Assembly: GCA_034440635.1 (NCBI GenBank)
Contig: JAOTON010000206.1
Span: 124,001 to 188,000, forward strand
Length of the DNA stretch: 64,000 bases
From: Lepas anatifera
Lineage: Eukaryota; Arthropoda; Thecostraca; Lepadidae
Direction of reading: 5' to 3'
Made by a program: the position numbers and the translations under genes. Under the pieces are notes generated by a model. It made no database searches and had not been told where the DNA came from. It saw nothing but the letters and a program-made list of their open reading frames with translations. This document shows positions 48,435 through 60,363 of this stretch, one piece after another. Position 1 is the first letter of the stretch. Every line of letters starts with the position of its first letter.

Positions 48435-48858
48435 TTCTATCAACCTTTCTAAGACTTGGCTGTCGTAACAACGGTGTCCCGCTTGCAAGATTCGATTCTT
48501 TACTCCCGGATACAATTTTTAAAACGGTTAACGCCTTCTAAGAACACCCAGACATTGCGTGATGGGACACGCCTCGTAAAGCCCAAAAGGCAGTGCCGCC
48601 CTTCTAGAATTCGTAGTTCCCTGCTGTGATAAAATCCTGTCACCGGACTAGGCCAGCAGCTGAAAGCCGGCATGCACTGTCATCACGCTGCTTTGTCGAC
48701 CATTCTACTGAACGTCGTTGAAACTCATTCAAGCATCTCATTTTCCACGGTCTTTTTAGAAAGGCAATCATAAAAAGTGAAATAGTCTACCGTTTGTCCT
48801 TTTTTATACGACGCTCTGCCCAAAACAAACCTTTAAATATAAAGGTATCTTCCTTCCC
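47691..48858. other. Unique stretch with (CT)n microsatellite at 48397-48431
   Basis: A 35-bp CT run lies at 48397-48431. Frames of about 100 aa on either side overlap, and none is recognised. Confidence 0.4.
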
Positions 48859-48862
48859 TTAA

Positions 48863-49780
48863 CACCCGCACTGGAGGGGGTCTGGCACTAACGCGCACTG
48901 GAGGGGGCCTGGTAGGCCCCCTAAGATCTCGGAAACTAAGAGGGTTAGAAAAACGCCACTTGGTAGGTGGGTGGGGGCTATGGTGATCTACATGATGACT
49001 TATTTTCATTGACTTAGGTCAATATCTTCAAGGTCAAACAAGGTCGTAAAGGTCAAATATTGGCCATGCTGGGATCGATTGGTAAATGCTGTGATTATGC
49101 AGGAAAATGGCGGGAATAAGCTAAAAGCGGACAAGGTTCATAGAGAAGATGTCTCAAAGAAGCTTCCCCACAACTTTTGGGTCAAGGTCATTCAAGGTCA
49201 TTGACCTTTAAGGTCACCATATGGTATACTACTTATTATTTACACTTTGACTAACACTATAGCCACTGTTTGGCGGGAAATGAGGATTGACCTTTCCCAA
49301 TGACCTTTGACCTTGACCTTTGACCTTGGCCTTTGTAATGGGGTACCCTACCGATGACGTCATAGCATAATATATGTCAGACGGGGTAACGTCATTTGGC
49401 CGGACGCACAGTGGTCAGTGACCTTGAAAGTGCAGATATGACCTTGACATGTGACCTTTGACCTTGACCTTGACTTTCATGTGAAGTGACCTTGACATAA
49501 AGTCCCGCTTATATGACGTTATGACGTCACCACTCGGTCTTCAATGCAAGCTAACTGGTCCGACCGCGCGTTTACGGCGATCTCAAAATGCAGGTCTGAC
49601 TTTGAAAGCCTATAAGTCAAAAAAATTTTCGGCCGATTTTCAAAAAGTCTTCACCAATCGACGCGCTATTAAATTCTGTTAAATGTGGCCACGTTTCGTT
49701 TTTCGGCTACAAGCGGTTCTCCGGCCACCTCGGAAAAACAGGTGGGAGGGGGCCTCCGAGGCCCCCCTCCAGTGCGCGTG
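48863..49780 (+). mobile_element. TTAA element, family D copy 2
   Basis: Perfect TTAA at 48859-48862 and 49781-49784. The left end has CCCGCACTGGAGGGGG, spacer TCTGGCACTAA and CGCGCACTGGAGGGGG, then hairpin GGGGGCCTGGTAGGCCCCC. The right end has hairpin GGGGGCCTCCGAGGCCCCC and the single inverted motif CCCCCTCCAGTGCGCG. The body contains many TGACCTTTGACCTTGACC tandem phrases, i.e. TGACCT/AGGTCA half-sites in series (49285-49330, 49440-49490). Confidence 0.88.
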
Positions 49781-49798
49781 TTAAAAAGGGAGTGAAGC

Positions 49799-50021
49799 AT
49801 AGGCGGATCCAGGATTTCCGATCGGGGGGGACACCATCCGGTCCGGGGGTGCCACTTTTGACCAGAAAAACCTATTAGATGGGCGCAAAATCCTATCGGT
49901 GGGCGCCGATTTTTGCATCCTGGGGGGGAAGCGACATTTTAGAGTGGCTCCATCGACCTTTCAGGGGGGCGCCGAGGGTCGATCGGGGGGGGCACGTGCC
50001 CTTGCCCTGATCCGCCTTGGA
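49799..50021 (+). mobile_element. GGATCC-type dispersed element
   Basis: Begins CATAGGCGGATCCAGGATTTCCGATCGGG and ends GCCCTGATCCGCCTTGG. It contains ATGGGCGCAAAATCCTATCGG and GGGGGCGCCGAGGGTCGATCGG as in the other copies. It is among the best-preserved copies and lies 15 bp beyond the family D element. Confidence 0.72.
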
Positions 50022-50680
50022 GGCACCCAAGGGATTTGAACTGAGCTGTTCATGTGACAGAATATGCCGAGAAACCACCTGATCGATATTTCACTTGTCC
50101 CACAGTTTACTGTCAGCGAAGAAAAAAAGCGGCAAGAATTCACCTCTTTCGACCCTGTCCTCCCCGGGTGGTCACGTGGTATGAGGCTACATTGGGAAAG
50201 TAACGTAATGCTTAAGCTCTACTGCGCGGGTAATGTTTTCTTTCTTGGACCTCTTTAAAACCTATGTGCTAAAACGTGACCTTAATACTGACGACTGTAA
50301 ATTAGTATAAGTTTCTTCAATGACTACGTGGAAACTTGAAACATATTTTAGTATATAAATAGAAATACGATACATTTGTTAGTGTAACTTTGGGATCTAG
50401 TGACCTCTTTTGGCCTCTGTTTTGGCTAAAAACGCTTAATTTGTATTGGTTTTTTTTGGAGCGTACACAAAGAGGTTCAGAATGGAGTAATGCGTTAGCA
50501 GAACATGGCGACACTCGGACAGAGTTACTTTTTACCTTTAGGAAAATAACATTGGTAAATAAGAAGAAAAATAACACTTTTTGGTCATTTTAAGCCAAAA
50601 TAAGGCCTAATTCATTATTTCCAATTCAATGTCCCTTAAACCACTCCAGTCTTGAATTAAACCAGGATGTCATCCTCCCT
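50022..50680. other. Unique stretch, no gene supported
   Basis: Short frames only. Confidence 0.3.
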
Positions 50681-50684
50681 TTAA

Positions 50685-51134
50685 AGGGAATATGGCACCT
50701 TGGTCGAATCCTGGAATTTAGTGTAATTAGGCGTACTATTCGCCGAAAATAATGAAACCACTCATGATTTCCCTGACAAATGTACAATAAGCTCAATATT
50801 TTGATTTTCAAAATACTCCTCCAGGAAAAGAAATAAATATCAGCCTGTGGATGACGTCATGATCTAGCAACCACTACCATACTTGAAACGCTTCAAGGGC
50901 TTCGATTGGCTGATGCTCATCGTGACGTCAGCATATGTCGTCACACCAATAGCCATGACAACTATGGCCTGCTGCTAGGGGTACAAGAGGGGTACATTGC
51001 AGGTAGGTCTTAGCTTTTTTCTACGGAAATCTCGAGTTCCAAGACAAATGATATATTAAGTACCGGGTTTTCCGACTTGCTTAAAAACTTGGCTATCTCA
51101 GTTAAAATCACGTTATGAAGGTGCCACCTTCCCT
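50685..51134 (+). mobile_element. 450-bp TTAA element (family E), full copy
   Basis: Perfect TTAA at 50681-50684 and 51135-51138. Ends AGGGAATATGGCACCTTGG and GAAGGTGCCACCTTCCCT. Length is 450 bp. It keeps both TGACGTCA palindromes (50852-50859 and 50923-50930). Confidence 0.9.
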
Positions 51135-51138
51135 TTAA

Positions 51139-52314
51139 ACGCCCATTTTACCTCCAATGTGCCTGTTCAGCCCTATCGAACGTACCCCAATGGAAGCATG
51201 GATTCAGGATTAAACATTTCTGAAAACAAACATCCCTAGAGACCTGACATATTTGACGCTAGAGGCTCACATCACCACTTATGACTGAAAATTGTGAGCA
51301 GAGTTAAACTCAGCTTATACTAAAAGATAACACTCAAAACTTGGAAGTATATTGCTGCTAAACTGGAATTTCTTTATGACCTTTCTGAGTCAAAATGGTG
51401 CTGGATTTCATAATACACATGTTGTATATTTATGCTCCGTTCTATCTGTATAGGTAATTATCTGTATTGGTAACCTAAGCCCAGACACTGACAACATATC
51501 GAAATATCAAAAATCATTTTTGCCTCAACCTTCATTTTTCCCCAATCTCCTCTCCAGGGCTGCTCTCTATTTGGCCAAATTCCATGACAACGTGACCAAT
51601 AAATGAAATGAATTGAAATGGCCGTATTCTCGCTGGCCCCCACTGAAGCATGTCTCAGCCTGGAAGGGAAGGGCGGTTGACACAGCTGAAATGAAATCGC
51701 CCTCGATTGAAACCGGGCCCTGATTCGCGAATTACTGTCGGCGCTGTGACACATGAATCTGTCTTGTTCAGCCACCTGGCGCCGAAAGAGCCCGCGGGGC
51801 AAATGTCAGGCGGGATTACCACTTTTCCATGGTTGATTGGCGGTGTTCTTCTCGTGATTGCACCCGGAATCATGAGCCTGGGGACTGCTATGCTGTTATA
51901 TGGGGAATGGAGCGCTCAATGTTTTGGAGAGTACAACTGAGTAGGCACTCCAAACGGCTACCCTAAGGTTATGAGACAAAATCTCTCAATAGACGATTTA
52001 GCTTGAGACAGGCCTACTACAGTGTGGATAAAAGATGTTCGGGTCAAATGCATCAAAACAGAAAAAGCCAAAGAGCTTGGTCCCGTAACTTTTCATCGAG
52101 ATAATTTTGATTTGTCAAATTGGGAATAAATGGAAAACTGGAGAGCTAGCAAATGGCGTAGATGACAAACAGCCCAAATTATGAGTTTCTGGTTCCAAAG
52201 GCAAAATGTTCTTGCCAGCAGGAGGAAGGAGATTGACTGGCCCCATAATCCGTATCTACTGAAAGAGTCATTTTCGGCAGTTTCTTATTTCTACATGCAC
52301 GTCCAAGGGACCTT
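51139..52314. other. Unique stretch, no gene supported
   Basis: A minus frame of 114 aa and an opposing plus frame of 77 aa with a hydrophobic stretch overlap around 51700-51940. I recognise neither. Confidence 0.3.
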
Positions 52315-52318
52315 ATAT

Positions 52319-53331
52319 CCCGCGCCCCACCGGGGGTCCGGCGCCACTTTCGCACCACCGGGGGCATCGATGGCCCCCTCTAAGTCCGAAAATATGGGGG
52401 TTATCGAATATCTGCAAAGTGCATTAGAAAGCTCGCATAAATTCAGTAAGAAATTACTTTTGCATGTTTAAGCGCTCAGGTCAATGGTGTGACCTCCAGA
52501 GGTCAAGTTAGGTCACGATAGGCTATTTTCAATCAAATATGCAATGCTTAAGACAACTGGGCATAACTCTTATGCCATTAGAGCTATTGAGATCTGGTAA
52601 ACTACATTGGATAGCATAATGACCTTCCGCCTCGTAATGACCTCCCGCCAGCGGTTTGACCTCCAGAGGTCACCTCGTGACCTCATGTGGCCTGAGGTCA
52701 TCAAAGGTCAGAAAGTGACCTTGCCGAATACCAAATGAAAGCTAGTGATAAAACGTACACGATGGTGTTTGATTCAATGTTCTAGCCCAATCAGGTCAAA
52801 AGTTATCGCCAAAATACTATGTTTGACCCCTGTTGACCTTGGATGAACCTTGGAGAGGTCAAAGGGAAAATATGACCCCTGGGATCCGTAAAAGGGTGTC
52901 CAAGAACGCTTTTTTGAGCAAGCCGAGCATTTGCAATCGCTTTTGTGGCTTTTAGATCATAAGACAGCTTTTTCCAATGTTTTTTCAATGGGAGAGGTCA
53001 CCTCATGACCTGACCTTAGTTCACGAAATCGAAAAATCCCGGATGTACACCTTGTAGACCCTGGCGGGGCCATAAAGTGTAGGAAGTTTCAAATCGATCG
53101 ATTGAGAAACGTAGCTCTTATAGAGCTCAAAAGTTGAAGTGAGGTGACCCTGATTGACCTCGCCTGGTGACCTGACCTTGGGTGACCCGGGGTAAAAATT
53201 TCAGGGAGGGCGTGAAAATGATAGGGTGAGAGATAGAGCCCCCAATCGCGGTCCTGCGTTTCGTCGTTTTTCTGCTATCCCGAAAAAAACCTTAGGGGGC
53301 CATCGATGCCCCCTCCCCGGTGGGGCGAGGG
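52319..53331 (+). mobile_element. TTAA-type element, family B copy 2, with ATAT flanks
   Basis: Ends and body match 2688-3704 along the full length (1013 against 1017 bp): left CCCGCGCCCCACCGGGGG twice, right CCCCGGTGGGGCGAGGG. The flanks are ATAT (52315-52318) and ATAT (53332-53335) rather than TTAA, so this copy seems to have used a different 4-bp target. AGGTCA/TGACCT hexamers are abundant. Confidence 0.85.
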
Positions 53332-53335
53332 ATAT

Positions 53336-54657
53336 ATATGAAGTTTAATGGATATGGGCCATTATTGGTTATGAAAATCTCGTTACCACAACTAAAGCTT
53401 GGGATTCTTATTTTGTGACAAGAGCTTAAATCAATCGGTTAAGCCTTCTCCTGTAACTTTGTATGTCTTTTGAGCTGAGCTCATGCGAATCTGATAGGGT
53501 GGTGTGATTCGAGATGGCTCATACCTGAAATTGTGGGAATAGTTGCAAAAGTAATCTGGGACGAATTATTCCAAGAACAGCGGCTGCTTTTTCCGGGTCG
53601 CCTCGGATAACCTGAAAGAGAAGTGTTTAACCACCTCCCCCTCTTCACTGGAAGCTGGGGCTGGTTATTACCAAGGACGGGTGTATCTACCTACAAACGT
53701 CACCACAGGCGACAGACAATATCTAACCTTCCACTGACAGGGCACTTCCATAGGCGCAGGAAGCAGGTGACAAGGGACAGCTCCCCCCACACACACTTTT
53801 GGACTGCGGGGCAGTGTCCGCCCCAACTTTGAGCCCATTTCCGACCTTTTCCGTGAAAAAATCAAGTGATAGACCAAATATATTTGACTCCACAAGCGGT
53901 GACAGCTCTTGCCTCCCCCACCCTCAACTTTGGAAATGCTTCTGCGCCTATGGACACTTCCCCCAAAGAACGAAAAAACCGCGTCGGATTTGTGCTCCTT
54001 CGTGAGTTACACAATTACTGGTTACCGGTTGGTTACACAATTATCCGATTTCTTCTTAATTTGACAGGGATTAATGATATGCATGAAAAGATGGAGGAGA
54101 AGAAGCTTCATTTGCCCCTACCTCCCCTTATTCACACACGCATGTAGCTACCCGTTGGAAACTTGGCCTAAGGTTGTATGCTTTTCAACGTTCGTCCCCC
54201 ACCCACACCAATGCCTATCTTCGTTTCTGTATCTGTGATTTGATGGGCCCTAAACCGTCTCCGGTCTGCCTTTCTTGACGATATTCTGGCAGCTAACATT
54301 TTCCTAACTCAGTCTGCTGTTTGCCAAACTTGGCAGCTGCCAGCTCTTGTTTTCTCCCTGAAAAGGAGATAACCTTCAGGAAATTGAAAAAGACAATGGG
54401 GATGACGGTACTATATCACCAGAACTACTGGCGATCAATTCACTGCGTGTTACCATCGCCGGCATCGATAGGTCTTATGATCCTAAACGCATCCGCCATT
54501 TTTCAGCTGCTGCTACATCGAGGAAATTGACTGAGTCTCTTCTGCTTAAAAAAAAAAAACTGTATAGCCGGCCAACACCACCGGGGCACCCGCTATGATG
54601 GTGGTTTGGGGATTTGGGTGGTAAATCTATCTACTGTTTTTGTTGTTACTTTCTCCT
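53336..54657. other. Unique stretch, no gene supported
   Basis: Frames up to 93 aa. A poly-A run lies at about 54549-54560. Nothing recognised. Confidence 0.3.
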
Positions 54658-54661
54658 TTAA

Positions 54662-55506
54662 AACGCGCATTGACGGGGGTCTGAGCCACCTTCGTTTTGA
54701 CGGGGTAGGAGGGCGGGTGCCCGCCTCCCCGAAGATCTCGAGAACCATGCTAGATAGGGGAAAGCAGTAAACGGCGTTGGATAACCCAGTAAAATTATAT
54801 ACCACGTTTTTGGTCAGGTCACATTTAATGTCACTAGAGGTCAAGGCATGCCACCATAGGGATAACATGTAAGTAAAGGATTTCAGTCATTACATCTTAA
54901 CAAGTAAAAATAGAGAAAAAACAATACAGATCATTGGAATCCTCGCAGCAGGCCAAACGGAATGATATATAATATGACTTTGCTAGGTCAAATCGGGTTA
55001 AGTCCAGGATTTGACCTGAAATGGGTCAAATCAAGGTTAAACGAGGTCAAAATGCATATAATTAAAACTGCAACGAAAAGTCAGACCTCATACCGTTAAA
55101 ATTAACGCCCTACCACCACCCGGTGCTAAGTTATTCAGTTTAAACAATTTTCCCATGTATTTTTAATGAAGAGGTCTTGGTTCGTACCTGACGTTAGGTC
55201 ATCGATATAAAAATACCGGAATATATTTTGTATAACTCATTGGGCCTATTATGTGATTAGTTTCAATCGAATATGTTTACCCTGTTCTGACTTATGCTAT
55301 CTTAAACTTTTTTGTGAGGTGAGGTCACTTGACCTACACTGGTGACCTGACCCGATATGACCCAACCTTAATATTTGTATAAAGTTGTAAAAATAATCAG
55401 AGGAAAGGTAGCCCAAGTTCAGCTGCGCTGTGCGTCACCGTTTTTATTTTATCTCCAAAAAACCCGAGGGGGGCGAGTACCCACCCCTACCCCGTCAATG
55501 CGCGTG
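54662..55506 (+). mobile_element. TTAA element, family C copy 2
   Basis: TTAA at 54658-54661 and TTAT at 55507-55510. The left end has CGCGCATTGACGGGGG, spacer TCTGAGCCACC, TTCGTTTTGACGGGGT and hairpin GGGCGGGTGCCCGCC. The right end has the single inverted motif ACCCCGTCAATGCGCG. The body is related to 9118-9938 in opposite orientation and carries AGGTCA/TGACCT hexamers. Confidence 0.86.
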
Positions 55507-55510
55507 TTAT

Positions 55511-56888
55511 CACTGTCCCGGGCGATCCACTGTGAGTGCTGTTTTCCCACCTCGCCGTCGCTGCGTCGTGTGCATTTAACGCTGTGTTCCGCGGGTAAAA
55601 CGACTTTCAAACGATTAAAACTGATGAGTTAAGGTGACTTGCAGTTCTGAATCTGCTGTCTGCTACTACTGAACTTTTCTGGAAATGTAGGGGGATGGTT
55701 TCGTGAAGTTCACCCGGCTCTTTGTCACGTGTTGGGCATCGATTCCCCTCTGTACAGGTCCGATACTGAAGTCGCCCCACATGAACCTGTGTACTGCTGA
55801 AACGGTGCTGTATGTACAATTACATACCTGCTGTGCCTTAGAGTTGACCTTAGAAGGTGCCCCAGGCAAATGCGTTCTGTTTTTCACGCCACCAACCAAA
55901 TAAAAGGCATGCATTTGCTGGCGTAAGTAGCCTCATTCAGTGCCAGTCTCTTACTCTTTACCTGGCTCATTTTCCGCTGCGTTCAGCGAACCAGAGACGG
56001 AAGTCTAAGTAGTTCGCTTTTCTGGGAATATGCTCTATGGCCAATATGTCAGTTGCCTTGGTGATGCTGAAGATGTGTGTAAACAGAGTCGAAGAACTCT
56101 AGGTGCAGTAGTTTATTAACATTTATTGTTTTATTTTACCATTAGCTTTCAAGGAAAGATGCGATCTGTATTTGCTTGTCAGTGCTTTGAAAAAGGTGGC
56201 CGAGGATATATTTCGCCATAACGCTGGACGATACGTGTCTGCCGCATGATATATCAGACTATTTCCGTTGTCACCCGCGTGCGCCTTACGCGGTGTACAA
56301 CGCTTCAGTCACGTATGAATGCGTTCGCGGGGCTCGTGAAAGTCATGAAATGTTATACGGGCACTGCACTTACCGTGAGCCAGCTCATGAACAGAATACC
56401 GGCACAAGTGTCGCTGAAATGGTACACTTAGGGGCCATGCTGCATCAAATGTACTGCAGGCAAATTGAGGATGTGAATTTTTCCACCGGTTTTGCACAGC
56501 AAATCCAACCACTTACTTTGTGCTCTTCAAAGCTTTGTTGAACATTAACGGAGCGTTGTATTTCACGACTTCATAAATAGCTCCAGCACAAAAGGGATAT
56601 TACATTTTGTCAGTTCACCCTGTATACGCCTTCAACCACTCTGTTCTGCGGCATCGGAAAACAGATTCAGGCGTAACTGAAAAAACCTCACCAGATCTAC
56701 CTCGCACCAACGCTTGTAGGCTTGGGTTCTTTGGTATAATCAGGTAACCTCTAAGGACAAAAACGATCGTTTGAAAGCTGAAAGCAAGCTGAATCTAAAA
56801 ACAGACTCTTTGTGTTCATCGAAGTTTTTTTCACTATGCCCATTTTGCATATTTAAGCTTTGATCAGTTATTCAGAATCATTCCGGGT
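55511..56888. other. Unique stretch, no gene supported
   Basis: Short frames up to 82 aa on both strands. No domains recognised. Confidence 0.3.
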
Positions 56889-56891
56889 GCT

Positions 56892-57070
56892 TTAAGGGAA
56901 TAGGGCACCGTGGTGCAATTCTACCCTGTGGTGTCTTTAGAGGCAATATTTATTGAAAATAATGGATTTTGCCTTATTTATCTAAGTGGCCAATGAGCGT
57001 AATAATTCGTTTTATTTGATTTCCCTCAGCTAGAGGAAAACAATCTTCAAATTGCGTGACGTCAAATCAG
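56892..57070 (+). mobile_element. Distant, one-ended relative of the 450-bp TTAA family
   Basis: TTAA (56892-56895) is followed by GGGAATAGGGCACCGTGG. The interior keeps the order GAAAATAATGG, ACAAT-like, TAGAGGAAA and GCGTGACGTCA (palindrome 57057-57064), as in the full copies. No matching right terminus is visible, so it may be a separate subfamily or a truncated one. Confidence 0.45.
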
Positions 57071-58339
57071 CGTAAGAATTTGATAATTCTTTATGCCAGA
57101 TTCACATTTTTGAGTTGTGCCATATATGAATAGCGTTACAATTGTAGCATCATAAGCTAAAACAAGCTATCAGAAAATCAACCTGCGCTTATCGATTTGT
57201 GCTTTTCTCTTGATATATTAAAACAAATGTCATGTTTCAAACTGGTCATTGAAAAACTTGACGTGCATGTATAGTCACCAGTACCGAAGGCACGTTTAGC
57301 CTGTGGGTTTTGAAGGGGTCCGCGCAAGAAATATTTATACGCGCTGTGGGCCTGAAACATTAAGTCACGTTCCCAATTTCAGCTCCTAGCACGTGAAAAC
57401 CCGGGGAGGAGGGGGTCGGTAGGCGGTGAAATTTGGCCTGTTTTTGCTCCGCGAACGGTAAGTTCTGAGGAAAATCAAATGTAGATCAAAAATATTCTTG
57501 GTATGCAGGTCCAGGGCCTGTCATGCTATGCGATGCTATTGGCCATGCTACTGACGTAGTATTTGCCATTACGTGTGCCTTGCGGTTCGAGTTTGGGCCG
57601 ACATGCTCGTCTCTCTTACGATATTCTGCGGAGTTGTTTGGTTTCAGCTGGAGTTTGCTTTTGGGAGTGGTTCTGCGAGAAGTTAATTTATGCCAACAGC
57701 TATGTTTAAAATTCAATGACTTATTTTAACCTTTAAAAATGTTTCAATTTTTATTTTAACGTTTGCCAAAAGCAGGTCTGTGGCTTAATGGAGCGCCTCG
57801 TTCATGTCAGCGACTATCGGACGCTCCTAATTCCCGCCCAGCTCCAGGAGTCTCCCGCAGCACTGCAGTGCACTGGGGTGCTATTCCACGGAGCCTACGC
57901 TGGCCCATGCATGCCCGTCGGCAGATAAACTCACGGACAAAGGGTCAGTACATCAGCACGCAAAGAGCGCGCTTTTTCGCAGCCGCTGAGGAAATAATGG
58001 TGATATGTCCGTCACAAAATATAGCTTTCTGGTTCTCAAACAAAGCTGCTGACGTCCACCCACTTCTCCCTCAACCCATACCAAAAGCAGATGGAACCAA
58101 ACCTTTTGACCACAGAGTAAACAAATACGAGCATGCTGACCCGGTCCCGACCCGCACAACAATCCATAGTTCAGCGCCCACAATGATTCTGAATCACTGG
58201 GCATAGCTTACATTTACAAAAATGGAAATTGTGAAAAACGTTCGATAAGCATACCACAAAGTTCATAGTTTTGCCTCATTTTCAGCTTTCGAACACTGTC
58301 TTTTGAGAGGGCAAAGTAATTCCGGTGTACCGTCGAACA
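57071..58339. other. Unique stretch; 147-aa frame not recognised
   Basis: A plus frame at 57763-58206 (147 aa) shows no domain and no splice or promoter evidence, and a minus frame overlaps it. Confidence 0.25.
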
Positions 58340-58344
58340 GATCC

Positions 58345-58935
58345 ACCATACACCAACGCTGCCGGGCAGTTCCACTTTACACCAACGCTATCGGGCAGTT
58401 CCACCTCACACCAACGCTACCGGGCAGTTCCACCTTACACCAACGCTATCGGGCAGTTCCATTTTACACCAACGCTACCGGGCAGTTCCATTTTACACCA
58501 AAGTTATCGGGGAGTTCCATTTAACACTTACATCAACGTACCGGGCAGTTACATATTACACAAACGCTACCGGGCAGTTCCATCTTACACCAAGGTTACT
58601 GGGCAGTTCCATCTTGCACCGACACTACCGGGCAGTTCCATCTTACACCAACGCTACCGGGCAGTTCCACCTCACACCAACGCTACCGGGCAGTTCCACC
58701 ATTCACCAACGCTACCGGGCAGTTCCACCTTACACCAACGCTACCGGGCAGTTCCACCTCACACCAACGCTACCGGGCAGTTCCACCATTCACCAACGCT
58801 ACCGGGCAGTTCCACCCCACACTGAACGCTACCGGGCAGTTCCACCATTCACCGAACGCTACCGGGCAGTTCCACCTTACACCGAACGCTACCGGGCAGT
58901 TCCACCCCACACCGAACGCTACCGCGGACATCCAC
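58345..58935. repeat. 29/30-bp tandem array (ACCAACGCTACCGGGCAGTTCC)
   Basis: About 20 units. The period is 29 bp for most of the array (CCGGGCAGTT at 58362, 58391, 58420), then changes to exactly 30 bp for the last four steps (ACCGGGC at 58801, 58831, 58861, 58891, with a decayed ACCGCGG at 58921) through one inserted base (CCGAACG for CCAACG). The central units around 58500-58560 are degenerate. Frames of 166 and 139 aa across it result from the repeat. Confidence 0.95.
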
Positions 58936-60363
58936 CGCAGATCGATCATCTCGAAACAGTGCACTTCACATCAATATTGTTTCTAATGGATTACAAGGCG
59001 TTGAATTACGCGTTGCAGGTAAAAGTTGCATAATATTTAACAGTTGCCAAGTTATTGCCAAAGACAGTCTTACATGTTTCCGACAAACTGACCTATGTTA
59101 CAATGAAAATAGCACAGATGAGTTTTCGGAAAGCCCGCTGCAGATAATTCACCATGTTATCGGGCAGTATAGCTATTTAGGGCCTTAGGGCTTTCTCATT
59201 GGAATAGTAAGCAACACCCTCATATATGCAAATTGCAGACAATATCAAATTTTATGGCGTTGGAAAACCACAGCGGGCTTCAAAAGAAGAAAGCAATGCG
59301 GATTTATAATTAGAACTTATTCCAAATTCCAAATTGCGAAGTGGGATTACTAAGAAGTATTTTGGTGATGTGACTAGTAAGAGTTTTGAGCTTTTTTCTA
59401 TTTGCTATTTACGCTGATAAATCAATTTCGTTGAAAATATTATTGAAGATGGATGCTGATTTTTTTTTTTGCAGATATATTTCATTGCTAAAAGCAGTGC
59501 AAGGTGGTCAAAAACTAGACAGCGACATCATAACAACGGATAATAACGTCAGGTCATGCGACCTCGGCTCATCAAAGTGACTTTACAAAGTCATGCAATA
59601 TATTCTAGCAACCCTATCGGCAAGACAAAGACAAGGACATTTGTTTGAACTCACCGTCGTCATAAGGTGCAATATTCCGGACAGAAACGAGCAAACAGAC
59701 CCAAACCCCTACAGCATTATATACCTGAAAATCTTAGATATACTTTTCAAATACAAACATCTTGTGTGATTTTCATAATGAAAAAATTACCAAGTTTTGA
59801 TATCAGCAAGCATTTGCAATATTTTGTATGCCCACACCATGAAATGTTTTCTGTAGTTCTATCGAGTTTGAGAACTTTTCTCCGAATTTTATGTTGAACA
59901 TTTCATTTTATGCATGATAGTTTCTGCATTGTACATGAGTGTACTATTTTCAGGTTAATATGTCAGTTTTTGGGAAACCTCTATAACTGCTTTAGGCCAT
60001 AACTAGAAACCGTCAGCCTTATGAAATTTGTACCGGCACCGTGTGATCCTACCCCCATGACAGCCCCGTAGACAACATATTATCACAATATAAGACGGAG
60101 GGTGTTGTAATGATTGTTTCTATGGCTCGGCCCATCTGCCATTCGATTGTCCTATGGTCATTCAACATTGTATGAAACGTGACTTAACAGGCTGGTATGT
60201 ACGGTATATAACATGGTGTGTCTTTCTTTTTTCCATTTTGCATTAAGATATTACCGTAAGGACACAAAGAGCATATATCAATACATTACTCTTCCCATGC
60301 ATAATCATTGTAAAAAACATTGATAAACCAAAATAATCAGATTCTACATTGCTAAATTCATAA
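58936..60363. other. AT-rich stretch, no gene supported
   Basis: AT-rich with short frames only. It lies downstream of the putative minus-strand gene and could hold its 3' untranslated region. No clear AATAAA signal is evident close to the stop. Confidence 0.35.
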
